Positions 1 to 8,200 of a DNA stretch of 64,000 bases are shown here, one piece after another; the first letter of the stretch is position 1; every line of letters starts with the position of its first letter. Both the position numbers and the translations under genes were made by a program. The notes under the pieces are model-generated. The model saw nothing but the letters and a program-made list of their open reading frames with translations, was not told where the DNA came from and ran no database searches. Source of the DNA: Lachnospiraceae bacterium. Lineage in GTDB: Bacteria; Bacillota; Clostridia; Lachnospirales; Lachnospiraceae. Where the stretch lies: assembly GCA_022769005.1 (NCBI GenBank), contig JALEKK010000024.1, positions 1 through 64,000 of the forward strand, read 5' to 3'.

Positions 1-56
1 CTGTTGTGCCGTTTCCGTCGTGTTTGTTTGTTGCCGCTTGTCGCGGCGACTTGTAT

Positions 57-85
57 ATAATATCAATACCCCAATATAATGTCAA
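57..85 (-). promoter_or_regulatory. Strong rRNA-type promoter reading leftward out of the window
   Basis: On the minus strand TTGACA (80-85) and TATTAT (57-62) are separated by exactly 17 bases. An A/T-rich tract resembling an UP element lies just upstream (86-125). The expected transcript starts near GTCGCCGCGACAAGCGGC, which resembles leaders in front of 16S rRNA genes in Clostridia. The promoter is seen; that it drives an rrn operon beyond base 1 is inference. Confidence 0.7.
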
Positions 86-129
86 CACTTTTTTTGAAAA
101 ATATTTAAATTTATTTTTTGTTTTTCAAG

Positions 130-160
130 AAGCCGCGGAAACCTGCGCAGAAAGCGGCTT
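130..160. repeat. GC-rich inverted repeat
   Basis: AAGCCGC (130-136) pairs with GCGGCTT (154-160), and the loop contains the palindrome CTGCGCAG. It lies between the end of the HD-domain gene and the rRNA-type promoter. Neither strand has a clear T-run after it, so a terminator role is uncertain. Confidence 0.35.
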
Positions 161-274
161 TACGGCATTTCAATCGCTCATGTTAAACGAGATATTTTAA
201 AACCGGCGTATAATTAACTGATAAATTATTGCATATCCGCATTATTGTATAATAAATTTAATACAATGCATTTA

Positions 275-793
275 TTAATTATAATTTGTGTCATATTTTT
301 CCAAAAACATATCATCTAATATTTTTATACCACTTTCGGTTTTAAATATGTTTTCTTTTATATTTTCCGCTTTATCGGATAAATCGGGATCCTCAAAAAG
401 GTTAACAAGAAAATCAGCCTCAACCAATATCTGATAGTCCATTCCGGATATTTCCGTGTATGTATGATGATGTGCAATAAGATAGCATATTCTTTCTTCT
501 TCCTTCTTTGATATACCTTTGATATCTTTCAACAGTTTTTCCGCCTCCGACGGACCTTCAATCTCCTGATACTTTCCGTCGCAGGAATTATATTTTTCTT
601 CACTCTTATGTATTCCTATATCATGGAGTACCGCTGCCGCTTCCAATATAAACTGCGTTTCCTCATCCAACCCCTCTGTTTCACCTATAACTCTGGCAAA
701 ATTATGCACTTTAATAAAATGCTGTATTCTCGCGGCATCGCCTTTATCATAATTTATCATTTTCATTGTTATTTCCGATATCCTTTTGTCCAT
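275..793 (-). CDS. HD-domain metal-dependent phosphohydrolase
   Basis: A 172-residue soluble protein of the HD superfamily. The metal-binding pattern is visible in order: H30, the H57-D58 doublet in VLHDIG, the H108-H110 cluster and D127 in VEADFLVN. HD proteins hydrolyse phosphate esters or nucleotides; the small single-domain members are often of unknown substrate, and nothing here names one. The start is set by a GGAGG six bases before ATG. The gene stands alone: upstream it is separated from the ABC genes by a terminator-like hairpin, downstream lies the rRNA-type promoter. A RelA/SpoT-like or YfbR-like role cannot be excluded, but the usual longer domains are missing. Confidence 0.8.
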   Translation of the reverse strand: MDKRISEITMKMINYDKGDAARIQHFIKVHNFARVIGETEGLDEETQFILEAAAVLHDIGIHKSEEKYNSCDGKYQEIEGPSEAEKLLKDIKGISKKEEERICYLIAHHHTYTEISGMDYQILVEADFLVNLFEDPDLSDKAENIKENIFKTESGIKILDDMFLEKYDTNYN

Positions 794-908
794 AACTTCC
801 TCCGATTAAATTTTAAAACATGACTGTTAATATTACTTACCGCAACGGCGTTTATCAGACTGTTCGTATATCGACACATCACGGCATTTATTACATATAA
901 TAACTCTT

Positions 909-930
909 TATCCGTTTTAATCAACGGATA
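909..930. repeat. Perfect 8-bp inverted repeat upstream of the HD gene
   Basis: TATCCGTT (909-916) and AACGGATA (923-930) are separated by six bases. It lies about 120 bases upstream of the HD-domain start, in the 355-base gap 794-1148, and could be an operator or a small hairpin. No protein-coding gene is convincing in this gap. Confidence 0.4.
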
Positions 931-950
931 AATCAACGTCAACATATGCA

Positions 951-998
951 AAAATCCCCGTTATCCCGACACTGTTATGGTAGTATCCGGACAACGGG
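951..998 (-). terminator. Probable terminator of the ABC transporter locus
   Basis: CCCGTTATCC (957-966) pairs with GGACAACGGG (989-998) with one mismatch. On the minus strand the stem is followed by GATTTTTGC. It lies about 150 bases past the stop of the last ATPase gene, the right place to end that leftward transcript. Confidence 0.55.
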
Positions 999-1063
999 AA
1001 TTCAGATATATTGAAAAAAGGTATGAACAATTATCATTATAGTTAATACCATTATTTTTTTAA

Positions 1064-1075
1064 CCCGTATACGGG
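1064..1075. repeat. 12-bp perfect palindrome CCCGTATACGGG
   Basis: A self-complementary 12-mer with no loop, just beyond the A/T-rich direct repeats at the 3' end of the ABC locus. It is preceded by seven T on the plus strand. The function is unknown; it could be a protein site. Confidence 0.45.
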
Positions 1076-1081
1076 GATAAA

Positions 1082-1136
1082 AACTAAATTAGTTTAAACT
1101 AAATTTATTTTAACTAAATTTAGTTTAAAATAAATT
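1082..1136. repeat. Three AACTAAATT repeats with a 15-bp period
   Basis: AACTAAATT begins at 1082, 1097 and 1112, an exact 15-base period. A degenerate fourth copy (AAATAAATT) starts at 1128. The interleaved segments create the palindrome TTAGTTTAAACTAA. It lies between the last ATPase stop and the palindrome at 1064. The function is unknown. Confidence 0.6.
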
Positions 1137-1148
1137 ATACTGTATATA

Positions 1149-1904
1149 TTATATGACTGAATCAACCAGGTTTTTTGTATACTCATTCCGAGGGTTGTTA
1201 ATTATATCATCAACATCCCCCTCTTCCACGGCTTTACCGTTATGCATTACGATTGCTCTGTCACAAAAGCTTTGAACTACTCCCAAATCGTGCGATATGA
1301 ATAAATATGACATATCCATTTCTTCTCTGAATTCATTAAGTAAATCAATTATTTCTCTCTGTATTGTAACATCAAGAGCGGATGTACACTCATCACATAT
1401 AAGAAGCTTCGGACAAATTGAGACCGCCCTGGCGATACCCGCTCTCTGGCATTGACCTCCCGAAACCTCATGGGGAAACTTATCGAGAAGTTCCTTTGAT
1501 AAACTGCACCTTTCAAAAAGTTCTTCTGCTCTTCTTAAGGCGTCTGCCTTTGTGTATCCGTTATTAATCATAGGCTCTATGATACTTCTTCCCAATTTAT
1601 GACGTCCGTCAAACGAGTCATAAGGTGATTGAAATACCATTTGCATATTTGCATACGCCTTTCTTAATTTTTTGCCTCTGATGTTAGTAATATCCTCTCC
1701 GTTAAGTATTATTTCCCCGTATGTCGAAGGAAGAAGTCTTGTGATCATTCTTACGAGTGTCGTTTTTCCGCTTCCCGATTCTCCCACTATTCCGAGGCTT
1801 TCGCCTTTATTTAGAACAAATGAGATGTTGTCAACCGCGACGAATTCCATTCCCTTCTTTTTAAAAATCTTTGTTAATTTGTTTACTTCTAATATATGTT
1901 CCAT
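1149..1904 (-). CDS. ABC transporter ATPase, nickel/oligopeptide type (second ATPase)
   Basis: A 251-residue nucleotide-binding subunit of a peptide/nickel importer (Dpp/Opp/Nik class). Walker A GESGSGKTT is at 41-49, the signature VSGGQ at 147-151, Walker B ending D171-E172, and the H-loop is in LFISHD. It would hydrolyse ATP at the inner face of the membrane with the other ATPase (2072-2875) and the two permeases (4734-6534). It is short, lacking most of the C-terminal oligopeptide-specific extension seen in OppD/OppF, which resembles NikE-type subunits. Start ATG at 1904. It is the last gene of the locus, 167 bases after the first ATPase; that gap holds the palindrome ACGGATATATCCGT (2037-2050). 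The nickel specificity is inferred from the adjacent lar genes. Confidence 0.88.
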   Translation of the reverse strand: MEHILEVNKLTKIFKKKGMEFVAVDNISFVLNKGESLGIVGESGSGKTTLVRMITRLLPSTYGEIILNGEDITNIRGKKLRKAYANMQMVFQSPYDSFDGRHKLGRSIIEPMINNGYTKADALRRAEELFERCSLSKELLDKFPHEVSGGQCQRAGIARAVSICPKLLICDECTSALDVTIQREIIDLLNEFREEMDMSYLFISHDLGVVQSFCDRAIVMHNGKAVEEGDVDDIINNPRNEYTKNLVDSVI

Positions 1905-2071
1905 ATATTATCTTCCTTAATTTTAGTTTTAACAGGCATATGCCACTGTCTAAGAATATCAAATGTCGGATATCAATAATATATCGCACTGACACATATC
2001 CATATAACAAGTTCCCTGTCCGCTTATTATATGCATACGGATATATCCGTAAATTATTTACGTCTGTCTCT

Positions 2072-2875
2072 TTACCGGGCTTTTTTTATTTTAATCACAG
2101 AATTCATAAGAAGTTTGGTATATTCATCCCGCGGATTATTGATTACTTCTTTTGCATCGCCGAACTCTCTGATTTCACCGTCCTTAAGGACAACCACCGT
2201 ATCACACATTTTTTCAACCAATCCTATATTATGCGTGACAACTATCATGGATGTCCCGTATTTATCCCGCATTTTCAACATTTCTTCCACTACTTTTTTC
2301 TGTGTCGTAACGTCAAGTGCGGATGTAGGCTCATCCGCCAACAGAACCTTCGGATTCATAAGCATCGCCATACAAATACCTACCCTTTGGTTCATACCGC
2401 CTGATAATTGAAAAGGATAACTGTCGAGAATTCTGTCATAATCCGTAAGACCGATAATATTCATTATTTCGCCGACTCTTGTCCTGAATTCTTCTTTTGA
2501 AATCCTGAAATGCTCATTTATGCTTTCGTAAATCTGACTGCCGATTTTTCTGATCGGACACATTGAAAGTCCTACATTCTGAAATATCATTGCCAGTTCC
2601 GGTCCGCATATTTTCCTTAATTCTTCGCCTTTCAAATCCGGAAGGTCGTAATTCCCGTACCATATGTCGCCTTTGGTAACCAAACCGTCCTCTCCCAACA
2701 AATTCATGGCCGCTTTTATAATAGTGGACTTACCGCTTCCGGATTCACCCACAAGCCCCATTATTTCTCTCTCTCGGAGAGTGAAGCTCACATCTCTTAC
2801 CGCCTTTTTACCCCTATATGAGATATCCACATGTTCATATTTCAGTATGGGTTTATTTTCTGAATAATTGGTCAT
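2072..2875 (-). CDS. ABC transporter ATPase, nickel/oligopeptide type (first ATPase)
   Basis: A 267-residue ATPase subunit of the same importer. Walker A GESGSGKST is at 43-51, the Q-loop in MIFQN, signature LSGGMNQR at 157-164, Walker B VLLADEPTS and the H-loop in VVTHN. It is NikD/DppD-like. The start is ATG at 2875 with GGAG seven bases upstream. It follows the lipoprotein gene after a 230-base gap that contains a strong terminator hairpin and a 16-base perfect inverted repeat, so ATPase expression may depend on read-through or on its own signal. The sequence shows an importer of peptide/nickel class; nickel as the cargo is inferred from linkage to larC-larB-larE. Confidence 0.88.
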   Translation of the reverse strand: MTNYSENKPILKYEHVDISYRGKKAVRDVSFTLREREIMGLVGESGSGKSTIIKAAMNLLGEDGLVTKGDIWYGNYDLPDLKGEELRKICGPELAMIFQNVGLSMCPIRKIGSQIYESINEHFRISKEEFRTRVGEIMNIIGLTDYDRILDSYPFQLSGGMNQRVGICMAMLMNPKVLLADEPTSALDVTTQKKVVEEMLKMRDKYGTSMIVVTHNIGLVEKMCDTVVVLKDGEIREFGDAKEVINNPRDEYTKLLMNSVIKIKKAR

Positions 2876-2904
2876 AATACTGCTCCGTATTTGTTAGTTA
2901 TTTC

Positions 2905-3024
2905 ATAACCATGTACATATATCACCGGTAACGGCTCTTTGATTATGCTTAAATATCATATTATAAAAGCAATTTGTCGGCAGGTTTCATGTATGTGTTA
3001 CTTATGACATATGTACATGGTTAT
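2905..3024. repeat. 120-bp leader flanked by a perfect 16-bp inverted repeat
   Basis: ATAACCATGTACATAT (2905-2920) is exactly inverted at 3009-3024, enclosing 88 bases. On the minus strand it begins directly after the terminator T-run and ends about 30 bases before the first ATPase start, so it would form a long closing stem in the ATPase leader. A related copy (ATGTACACATGG) lies inside the terminator at 3036-3047. It could be a regulatory RNA fold or a small mobile-element-like unit; no clear target-site duplication is seen. Confidence 0.6.
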
Positions 3025-3075
3025 AAAAAGGAAAGCCATGTGTACATAGCGAAATAACCGTCACCGTGGCTTTCC
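3025..3075 (-). terminator. Terminator between lipoprotein gene and ATPase genes
   Basis: GGAAAGCCA (3030-3038) pairs with TGGCTTTCC (3067-3075). On the minus strand the stem is followed by TTTTTAT. It sits 31 bases after the substrate-binding protein stop and before the ATPase genes, so it should reduce transcription of the ATPases relative to the binding protein. Confidence 0.75.
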
Positions 3076-3105
3076 TGTGTTTATATTTTTATAATTATAC
3101 TGTTA

Positions 3106-4659
3106 TCAGTTTTTATCAAGATCGGCAGTTACTTCATAGTAATCGCATGGATGAGGTTCGAGACCTGTTACTCCTGATTTAGTTACAATACCCATCTTTA
3201 AGTGAGAAGCAAAGAAGTATGCGTTGTCGTCGAGTATTATCTGTGACATCTGTGTAGCAATCTTTCCTCTTTCGGCTGTATCAAATGTGCTATGAAGAGT
3301 CTTTGCCAATTCGTCAAGCTTGGCATTGCTGTATCCCTCATAGTTTGAAGGCGCACCCGTAACCGCATGCGTGTTGAAGAAATACTCAGGATCTCCCGTA
3401 GGAGCTGTTACCATTGCGCTTACATATATATCATACTGTCCGCTCTTCCACAATGATTTGTGATCCTGTGTTGAGTTAACCTGAATATCCACACCTATAT
3501 TTTTAAGAGACGCCTGTGCCGATTCTGCGAGAAGAGGCAATTCCTGTCTGCCCGGATATGTTACCCATCTGAGTGAAAGTTTTTGTCCGTCCTTTTCTCT
3601 TATTCCGTCGCCGTCTGTGTCAACCCATCCTGACTGTTCCAGGAGTGCTTTTGCTCCCTCCGGATCATATGAAACCGTATTTACGGTATTATCGCCAAAG
3701 GATAACGCTGCCGGGAAAGGTCCCTTGGATACGGCGCCGTGTCCGTTAAGGAGTGTATTAACAAATCCCTCTTTATCAATTCCCATGGAGATTGCTTTTC
3801 TTACGTTCTGATCCTTAAGAGCGGCAGTATTATAGTTAAATTTACCAAAGAACTGACGGCTTGTTTCCGCATAACTTATCTTATAATCAGAGTTGTTTTC
3901 AAAAAGTGAGTAGCTCGCATAAGGAAGACCGTATGTTGCGTCGATTTCTCCGTTCTGAAGTGCATTTGTGAGAGTCGTTCCGTCCACAATTCCCTTAACG
4001 GTTAACTTATCAAGCTTAACATCTCCGCCCCAGTAATTAGGATTCTTCACAAGATCGATCTGTGTATCCGATACGCTTGTTGCGATAAACGGACCTGTAC
4101 CGGCAACTATCATATCCTTTTCAGGAACATTCATATCTATAATACATCCGTAAGGATCGCTTAAGAAATTGATAATGGCAGGTGTAGGCTCGCTTGTCTC
4201 TATTATGACAGTATAGTCTCCGTCTGTCGTAATATTGGCAATCTTTAAATCGGAAGGCGCTCTGTCATTGACCTTTATTAAGTCGTCAAGGCATTGCTTA
4301 ACCGCAGTGGCGTCCATTTTTCTTCCGCTTGAAAATGTTACGTCATCACGAAGCTGGATTTTAACATGAGTGTTGTCGATAAACTCATATGATTTTGCAA
4401 GCCATGGCTGAATCTGCATTGAATCGTCATACTTAAAAAGAGTTTCTCCGATACCGTATCTTAACGTACTCCATCCCGTATATCCGTCATGAGGGTTGGT
4501 TCCCACATTGAGCATGTCTTTTCCGTATCCCGTGGTTCCGTATACAAATGTTTTCTCAGCCGTTGAATTACCCTGACCTGAACCGTTTCCGCATGCGGCA
4601 AGCGGAACTACCGCCGATGCAATCAATCCCACCGTAAGCATTTTTGATTTAAGTTTCAT
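3106..4659 (-). CDS. Substrate-binding lipoprotein, nickel/peptide ABC transporter (SBP_bac_5 family)
   Basis: A 517-residue extracellular solute-binding lipoprotein. The signal peptide ends in lipobox LAAC with C23 as the lipidated cysteine. The mature part has the NikA/OppA-type fold hallmarks: an N-terminal GETLF segment, WLAKSYE, the FSSGR-type segment and a C-terminal GYSNAKLDEL. ATG at 4659 is chosen because GGAGG precedes it by about seven bases; the longer upstream reading has no site. It captures the ligand outside the membrane and delivers it to the two permeases encoded just upstream. A peptide or metal-chelate ligand is possible on family grounds; the adjacent nickel-cofactor genes favour nickel, possibly as a chelate. 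Confidence 0.88.
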   Translation of the reverse strand: MKLKSKMLTVGLIASAVVPLAACGNGSGQGNSTAEKTFVYGTTGYGKDMLNVGTNPHDGYTGWSTLRYGIGETLFKYDDSMQIQPWLAKSYEFIDNTHVKIQLRDDVTFSSGRKMDATAVKQCLDDLIKVNDRAPSDLKIANITTDGDYTVIIETSEPTPAIINFLSDPYGCIIDMNVPEKDMIVAGTGPFIATSVSDTQIDLVKNPNYWGGDVKLDKLTVKGIVDGTTLTNALQNGEIDATYGLPYASYSLFENNSDYKISYAETSRQFFGKFNYNTAALKDQNVRKAISMGIDKEGFVNTLLNGHGAVSKGPFPAALSFGDNTVNTVSYDPEGAKALLEQSGWVDTDGDGIREKDGQKLSLRWVTYPGRQELPLLAESAQASLKNIGVDIQVNSTQDHKSLWKSGQYDIYVSAMVTAPTGDPEYFFNTHAVTGAPSNYEGYSNAKLDELAKTLHSTFDTAERGKIATQMSQIILDDNAYFFASHLKMGIVTKSGVTGLEPHPCDYYEVTADLDKN

Positions 4660-4733
4660 TAATATTCCTCCAAACAAACTGTCAATAATATAAACATAAC
4701 CGAACCTTGTATATAACTTAATTCGTATGCTTA

Positions 4734-5588
4734 TTACTTAGTTCTCTGTCTTGGATCAAAGTAATCCCTTACCGTATCTCCAAGCATATTAAATATAACG
4801 ACCGATATGAATATTGCTATTCCCGGTCCGAAAGCAACCCACGGAGCGGTTTGAATAAATTCTCTTGCCCCGCTCATCATGCTTCCCCACTCGGCTACCG
4901 GAGGCATGGCTCCCAGTCCGAGATATGAAAGTCCGGCAATCTCCATCATAGAAGTTCCGATATCCAGTACGGCGGTGACTATAATCGGCCCTATTATATT
5001 AGGCATTAAATGCCATATTATAATATGAAACATACCGTCACCGGATATTTTAGCCGCATCCATATATTGTTGTTTCTTTTGGGCAAGCGTTTGGCTTCTT
5101 GCAAGTCTTGCAAACTTAGGCCATCCCACGGCCGCAAGAGCTATAATTGCATTTTGCACGCCTCCGCCGAGAGCCCCGGCTACCGCAAGAGCAAAAACAA
5201 GCCCCGGAAAGGCAAGAAATATGTCGGATATACGCATTATAATCGTATCAATAATTCCGCCGTACAAACCTGCAATCACTCCAAGCACAGTTCCGACTAC
5301 CGTCATAACCGCCACAAGGAGCAGTGTAGAATATATACTCGTCTGACTTCCTATGATTATTCTTGAAAGTAAATCTCTTCCGTATCTGTCCGTGCCGAGC
5401 CAGTGTTCCGCCGACGGCGGCTGCAAAGATTTGCTCAAATCCTGCGCATACGGATCATATGGGCATAACAGCGGAGCAATAACGGAACATACCAATAATG
5501 CCGCCGCCAGAATGCCGAACACAATAAGCATTGTCCTGGTTCGATTCTTTCTGATTTTTTGTATACGGACGGTCGGTGTATTATTCAT
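4734..5588 (-). CDS. ABC transporter permease, DppC/NikC type
   Basis: A 284-residue inner-membrane permease. It starts with a cytoplasmic basic stretch, then a first membrane segment near residues 15-40, the DppC-type motif AEHWLGTDRYGRDLLSR and several further membrane segments. The ATPase-contact EAA-like loop is around QYMDAAKISGDG. ATG at 5588 is preferred: AGGAGG lies eight bases upstream inside the end of the preceding permease gene. The reading frames overlap by eight bases, a sign of translational coupling. With the DppB-type partner it forms the channel of the nickel/peptide importer. Confidence 0.88.
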   Translation of the reverse strand: MNNTPTVRIQKIRKNRTRTMLIVFGILAAALLVCSVIAPLLCPYDPYAQDLSKSLQPPSAEHWLGTDRYGRDLLSRIIIGSQTSIYSTLLLVAVMTVVGTVLGVIAGLYGGIIDTIIMRISDIFLAFPGLVFALAVAGALGGGVQNAIIALAAVGWPKFARLARSQTLAQKKQQYMDAAKISGDGMFHIIIWHLMPNIIGPIIVTAVLDIGTSMMEIAGLSYLGLGAMPPVAEWGSMMSGAREFIQTAPWVAFGPGIAIFISVVIFNMLGDTVRDYFDPRQRTK

Positions 5589-6534
5589 CACATACACCTC
5601 CTATCCCAAGACGCACCCTCGGATCCAGGTAATTATAAAGCAAATCGGTTATTAAGTTTACAATCACATAAATGATTGCCATCCAAACAACATATGCCTG
5701 AATCATGGGATAATCTCTCATGGTAATCGAATCGACCGCAAGCTTTCCGACTCCGTCCCACCCGAAAATACTTTCGACTATTGTTGTTCCTCCCAGAAGT
5801 GAACCTATGGATATTGCAAGCAATGTTACTATGGTAAGCATCGACGCCTTAAGCACGCTTCCCCAGAGAATGACTTTGCCTCTTACGCCTCTTGCTTTTG
5901 CACCCGTAACATAATCTTTGTTCAATTCCTCCAGGACGGTAGCCCTTACCTGTCTTAAATACTTGGCGCCCATGGATATGGCAAGGGTAAGAGTCGGAAG
6001 AATTGCGCTGTATAAAGATGTACCCTTAGAAAGTATGGGAAACCATCCCAATTTTATGGATAAGAAGTACATTAAAAGAATCGCAACCACAAAATTAGGC
6101 AAAGAATTGCCTATGAGAGATGCTATTCTTATAATATAGTCCGTTATTTTATTTTGTTTTACAGCCGCAAGTATTCCGAGCGGAATTGAAATTGCCATGG
6201 TTGCAATAACCGAAGTCAGAGTAAGAAGAAGCGTTGCCGGGAGTTTTGAGATAAAAGTGCCGAAAACATCTTTGCCCGAGACATAACTTATTCCCATGTC
6301 TCCCTGCAACAAACCGCCCAACCAAGTGAAATATTGAATTATAAAAGGTTTATCGAGTCCAAGCGCCTCCCTCGCCCTTTGCATAGCCTCGTCGGAAGCA
6401 ATTATTCCCGTATTGTTGGCCGCCTGTTCAACAAAGTCACTTCCTGCCACCTGCATCATGGCAAAAGACAGAAACGTTATTCCCAAAACGATGGGAATAA
6501 GCTGTAACAGTCTTTTTATTACATACTTTGTCAC
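5581..6534 (-). CDS. ABC transporter permease, DppB/NikB type
   Basis: A 317-residue membrane permease with about six transmembrane segments, the first at residues 8-30. It shows the DppB-type opening KRLLQLIPIVLGITFLSF and the EAA-like loop DYVTGAKARGVRG. The start codon is GTG at 6534, with AGAGG eight bases upstream. It is the first gene of the transporter locus, so the control region at 6535-6680 should set expression of the whole locus. That region has a run of eight G and a 17-base palindrome, described separately. Family membership is clear; cargo is inferred from context. Confidence 0.88.
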   Translation of the reverse strand: MTKYVIKRLLQLIPIVLGITFLSFAMMQVAGSDFVEQAANNTGIIASDEAMQRAREALGLDKPFIIQYFTWLGGLLQGDMGISYVSGKDVFGTFISKLPATLLLTLTSVIATMAISIPLGILAAVKQNKITDYIIRIASLIGNSLPNFVVAILLMYFLSIKLGWFPILSKGTSLYSAILPTLTLAISMGAKYLRQVRATVLEELNKDYVTGAKARGVRGKVILWGSVLKASMLTIVTLLAISIGSLLGGTTIVESIFGWDGVGKLAVDSITMRDYPMIQAYVVWMAIIYVIVNLITDLLYNYLDPRVRLGIGGVCDE

Positions 6535-6565
6535 AACACATACCTCTTCTTTCGATTTTATTCTT

Positions 6566-6607
6566 TGTATATAATATATACATTATGGTTTTTAATTATC
6601 CCCCCCC
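6566..6607 (-). promoter_or_regulatory. Candidate metal-responsive operator upstream of the nickel importer
   Basis: Two signals lie 30-75 bases upstream of the first permease: a perfect 8-1-8 palindrome TGTATATAATATATACA (6566-6582) and, on the minus strand, a run of eight G flanked by ATA and ATAAT (6600-6607). G-tracts flanked by A/T are the hallmark of CsoR/RcnR-family sites. A further palindrome AGTAATATTACT lies at 6652-6663. Sites are seen; the regulator is inferred. Confidence 0.4.
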
Positions 6608-6721
6608 TATGGTTACGGATAAAATTTTTTTCACATTTTATTTATAATTAAAGTAATATTACTAAATTTCTTCAATAAGTTTTGTATCTTTATTGTAATG
6701 TATTTGCCGCATATTGGTGTA

Positions 6722-6803
6722 CATAAAAATAAAGCTGTATTATATTCGGTCGGATCCGTATATATTATGAAACATATACGGATTTAACCGAATATAATAC
6801 AGC
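6722..6803 (-). terminator. Long terminator after larC
   Basis: GCTGTATTATATTCGGT (6734-6750) is perfectly inverted at 6787-6803, and an inner 10-base stem (6754-6763 with 6774-6783) is nested inside. On the minus strand the hairpin ends in TTTATTTTTATG. It separates the lar genes from the importer operon. Confidence 0.8.
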
Positions 6804-6848
6804 CTTTTAATATATAATCATTAATACGGTTTTAATATAAAATTATAA

Positions 6849-8195
6849 TCATGAATCCAGCTTTTCAATTAATTCCTGAATACTGAGCCCCGTCTTTTTG
6901 GCAATAAATTTTAAGTCATTATATTCATATTTATGTCTTACGGTTCCGTAGCCAAATCCGGTTTTCACCCTTACCATACCGTAATCCGTTGTTAAAGAGT
7001 CTTCTTTTCTGTCAAGAATATATCTGTGACATAAAGTTTCACGGATTCCTATGGTTGTGGTATGTTTAAAAATAAGTTTTATTATCTTTTCTCTGTTTTC
7101 TTCCTTACATATGACGGTAAAAAGTGTACCGAGACGCCCTTTTTTCATCACAACCGGCGTTGAATATACATCAAGAGCACCGTTACCCAACAAAACCTCA
7201 CTCGCATATGATATTTGTTCCGGCGACTGATCGTCTATATTGCATCTCAATTCGATAACCCTGTCGGTAATGCCGTTTTCGTAAAATGAGTTGGCGGACT
7301 CTTTTGCAATGTCATAAATTTTTGTATTTATGAGTTTTTTCTTCTGACTGAGTATTGTGCCCAGTACATCTCCGTTATCCGATCCGATACTTTCCGTATG
7401 CACGGAATCCCTGCCATGCTCGGCAAAACCGGAAATATCTATCATATTACCAAGTGAAATTCTTAAAATATTGGCTCTTGCATAATCCTTTTTACCTGCA
7501 CCGTATCCCACTTTTGTTACGTCCATTGGAGGCATGTTTCCGTATGCGTTGGCATAATATTTTATTATTGCCGCTCCCGTGGGAGTACATAATTCACCCT
7601 CTGTTCCGTCCGAATATATGGGAACTCCCGTCAACAGATCAATGGCAGCCGGAGCTGGAACAGCCATAACTCCGTGAGCGCTTCTCACTGTACCGCATCC
7701 GACATTGACCGCAGAAGTAATTATGTTTTTTACCTTTAATTCATTTATCAGAAAACTTACCGCTGCAATATCGGCTATTGCATCATATTCACCGATTTCG
7801 TGAAAATGCACCTCCCCCGCGGGTTTTCCGTGTATTTTACCTTCAGAATCGGCTATGAGTCCGTATATGGCCTTCGTATCTTCCTTTGCTTTTTTCGGCA
7901 GATTTAAAGTATCTATAATATTTTTTATATCTTCAAGAGTATGATGTGTGTGCCTGTCGGCCTCAGTTTTATCATCCGTATTGTCGTTTTCCGTCACACC
8001 GTTTATGAGAACCTCCACATTTGTTCCCGTAATTCCGGCTTTATTAACCTTACTTAAACGATATTCAACATTCGGCACTCCGATTCTGTTAAGCCTGTTC
8101 AGTGTACTTTTTTCATTTGGCATAAGTTCCAACAATGCCGCTGTTATCATGTCTCCGGCGGCTCCCATTGACGCGTCTATATACAATGTCCTCAT
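6849..8195 (-). CDS. larC: LarC, nickel insertion into the pincer nucleotide cofactor
   Basis: A 448-residue CTP-dependent nickel-inserting cyclometallase that places nickel into pyridinium-3,5-bisthiocarboxylic acid mononucleotide, the last step of the nickel-pincer cofactor made for LarA-type racemases. The N-terminal IDASMGAAGDM segment and the histidine-rich HTHHTLEDI region near residues 83-92 are typical, followed by GEVHFHEIGEYDAI. It is one uninterrupted frame; in Lactiplantibacillus plantarum the gene is expressed through a programmed frameshift (larC1/larC2). ATG at 8195 follows larB by five bases, so larE-larB-larC form an operon. The histidine-rich linker would suit metal binding. 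Confidence 0.92.
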   Translation of the reverse strand: MRTLYIDASMGAAGDMITAALLELMPNEKSTLNRLNRIGVPNVEYRLSKVNKAGITGTNVEVLINGVTENDNTDDKTEADRHTHHTLEDIKNIIDTLNLPKKAKEDTKAIYGLIADSEGKIHGKPAGEVHFHEIGEYDAIADIAAVSFLINELKVKNIITSAVNVGCGTVRSAHGVMAVPAPAAIDLLTGVPIYSDGTEGELCTPTGAAIIKYYANAYGNMPPMDVTKVGYGAGKKDYARANILRISLGNMIDISGFAEHGRDSVHTESIGSDNGDVLGTILSQKKKLINTKIYDIAKESANSFYENGITDRVIELRCNIDDQSPEQISYASEVLLGNGALDVYSTPVVMKKGRLGTLFTVICKEENREKIIKLIFKHTTTIGIRETLCHRYILDRKEDSLTTDYGMVRVKTGFGYGTVRHKYEYNDLKFIAKKTGLSIQELIEKLDS

Positions 8196-8200
8196 TTATA

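Noticed and set aside
6-200. Plus-strand 64-codon open frame at the left edge
   Set aside because: It runs antisense through the rRNA-type promoter and UP element, has no ribosome site and gives no recognisable protein.
769-951. Minus-strand 60-codon open frame upstream of the HD gene
   Set aside because: It overlaps the HD gene start and its ribosome site and resembles no family.
1871-2404. Plus-strand 177-codon open frame
   Set aside because: It is antisense to the conserved ATPase gene and its codon pattern is that of a shadow.
6535-6730. NiCo riboswitch before the nickel importer
   Set aside because: I cannot find the paired conserved core expected of that class; only DNA palindromes and a G-tract are supportable.
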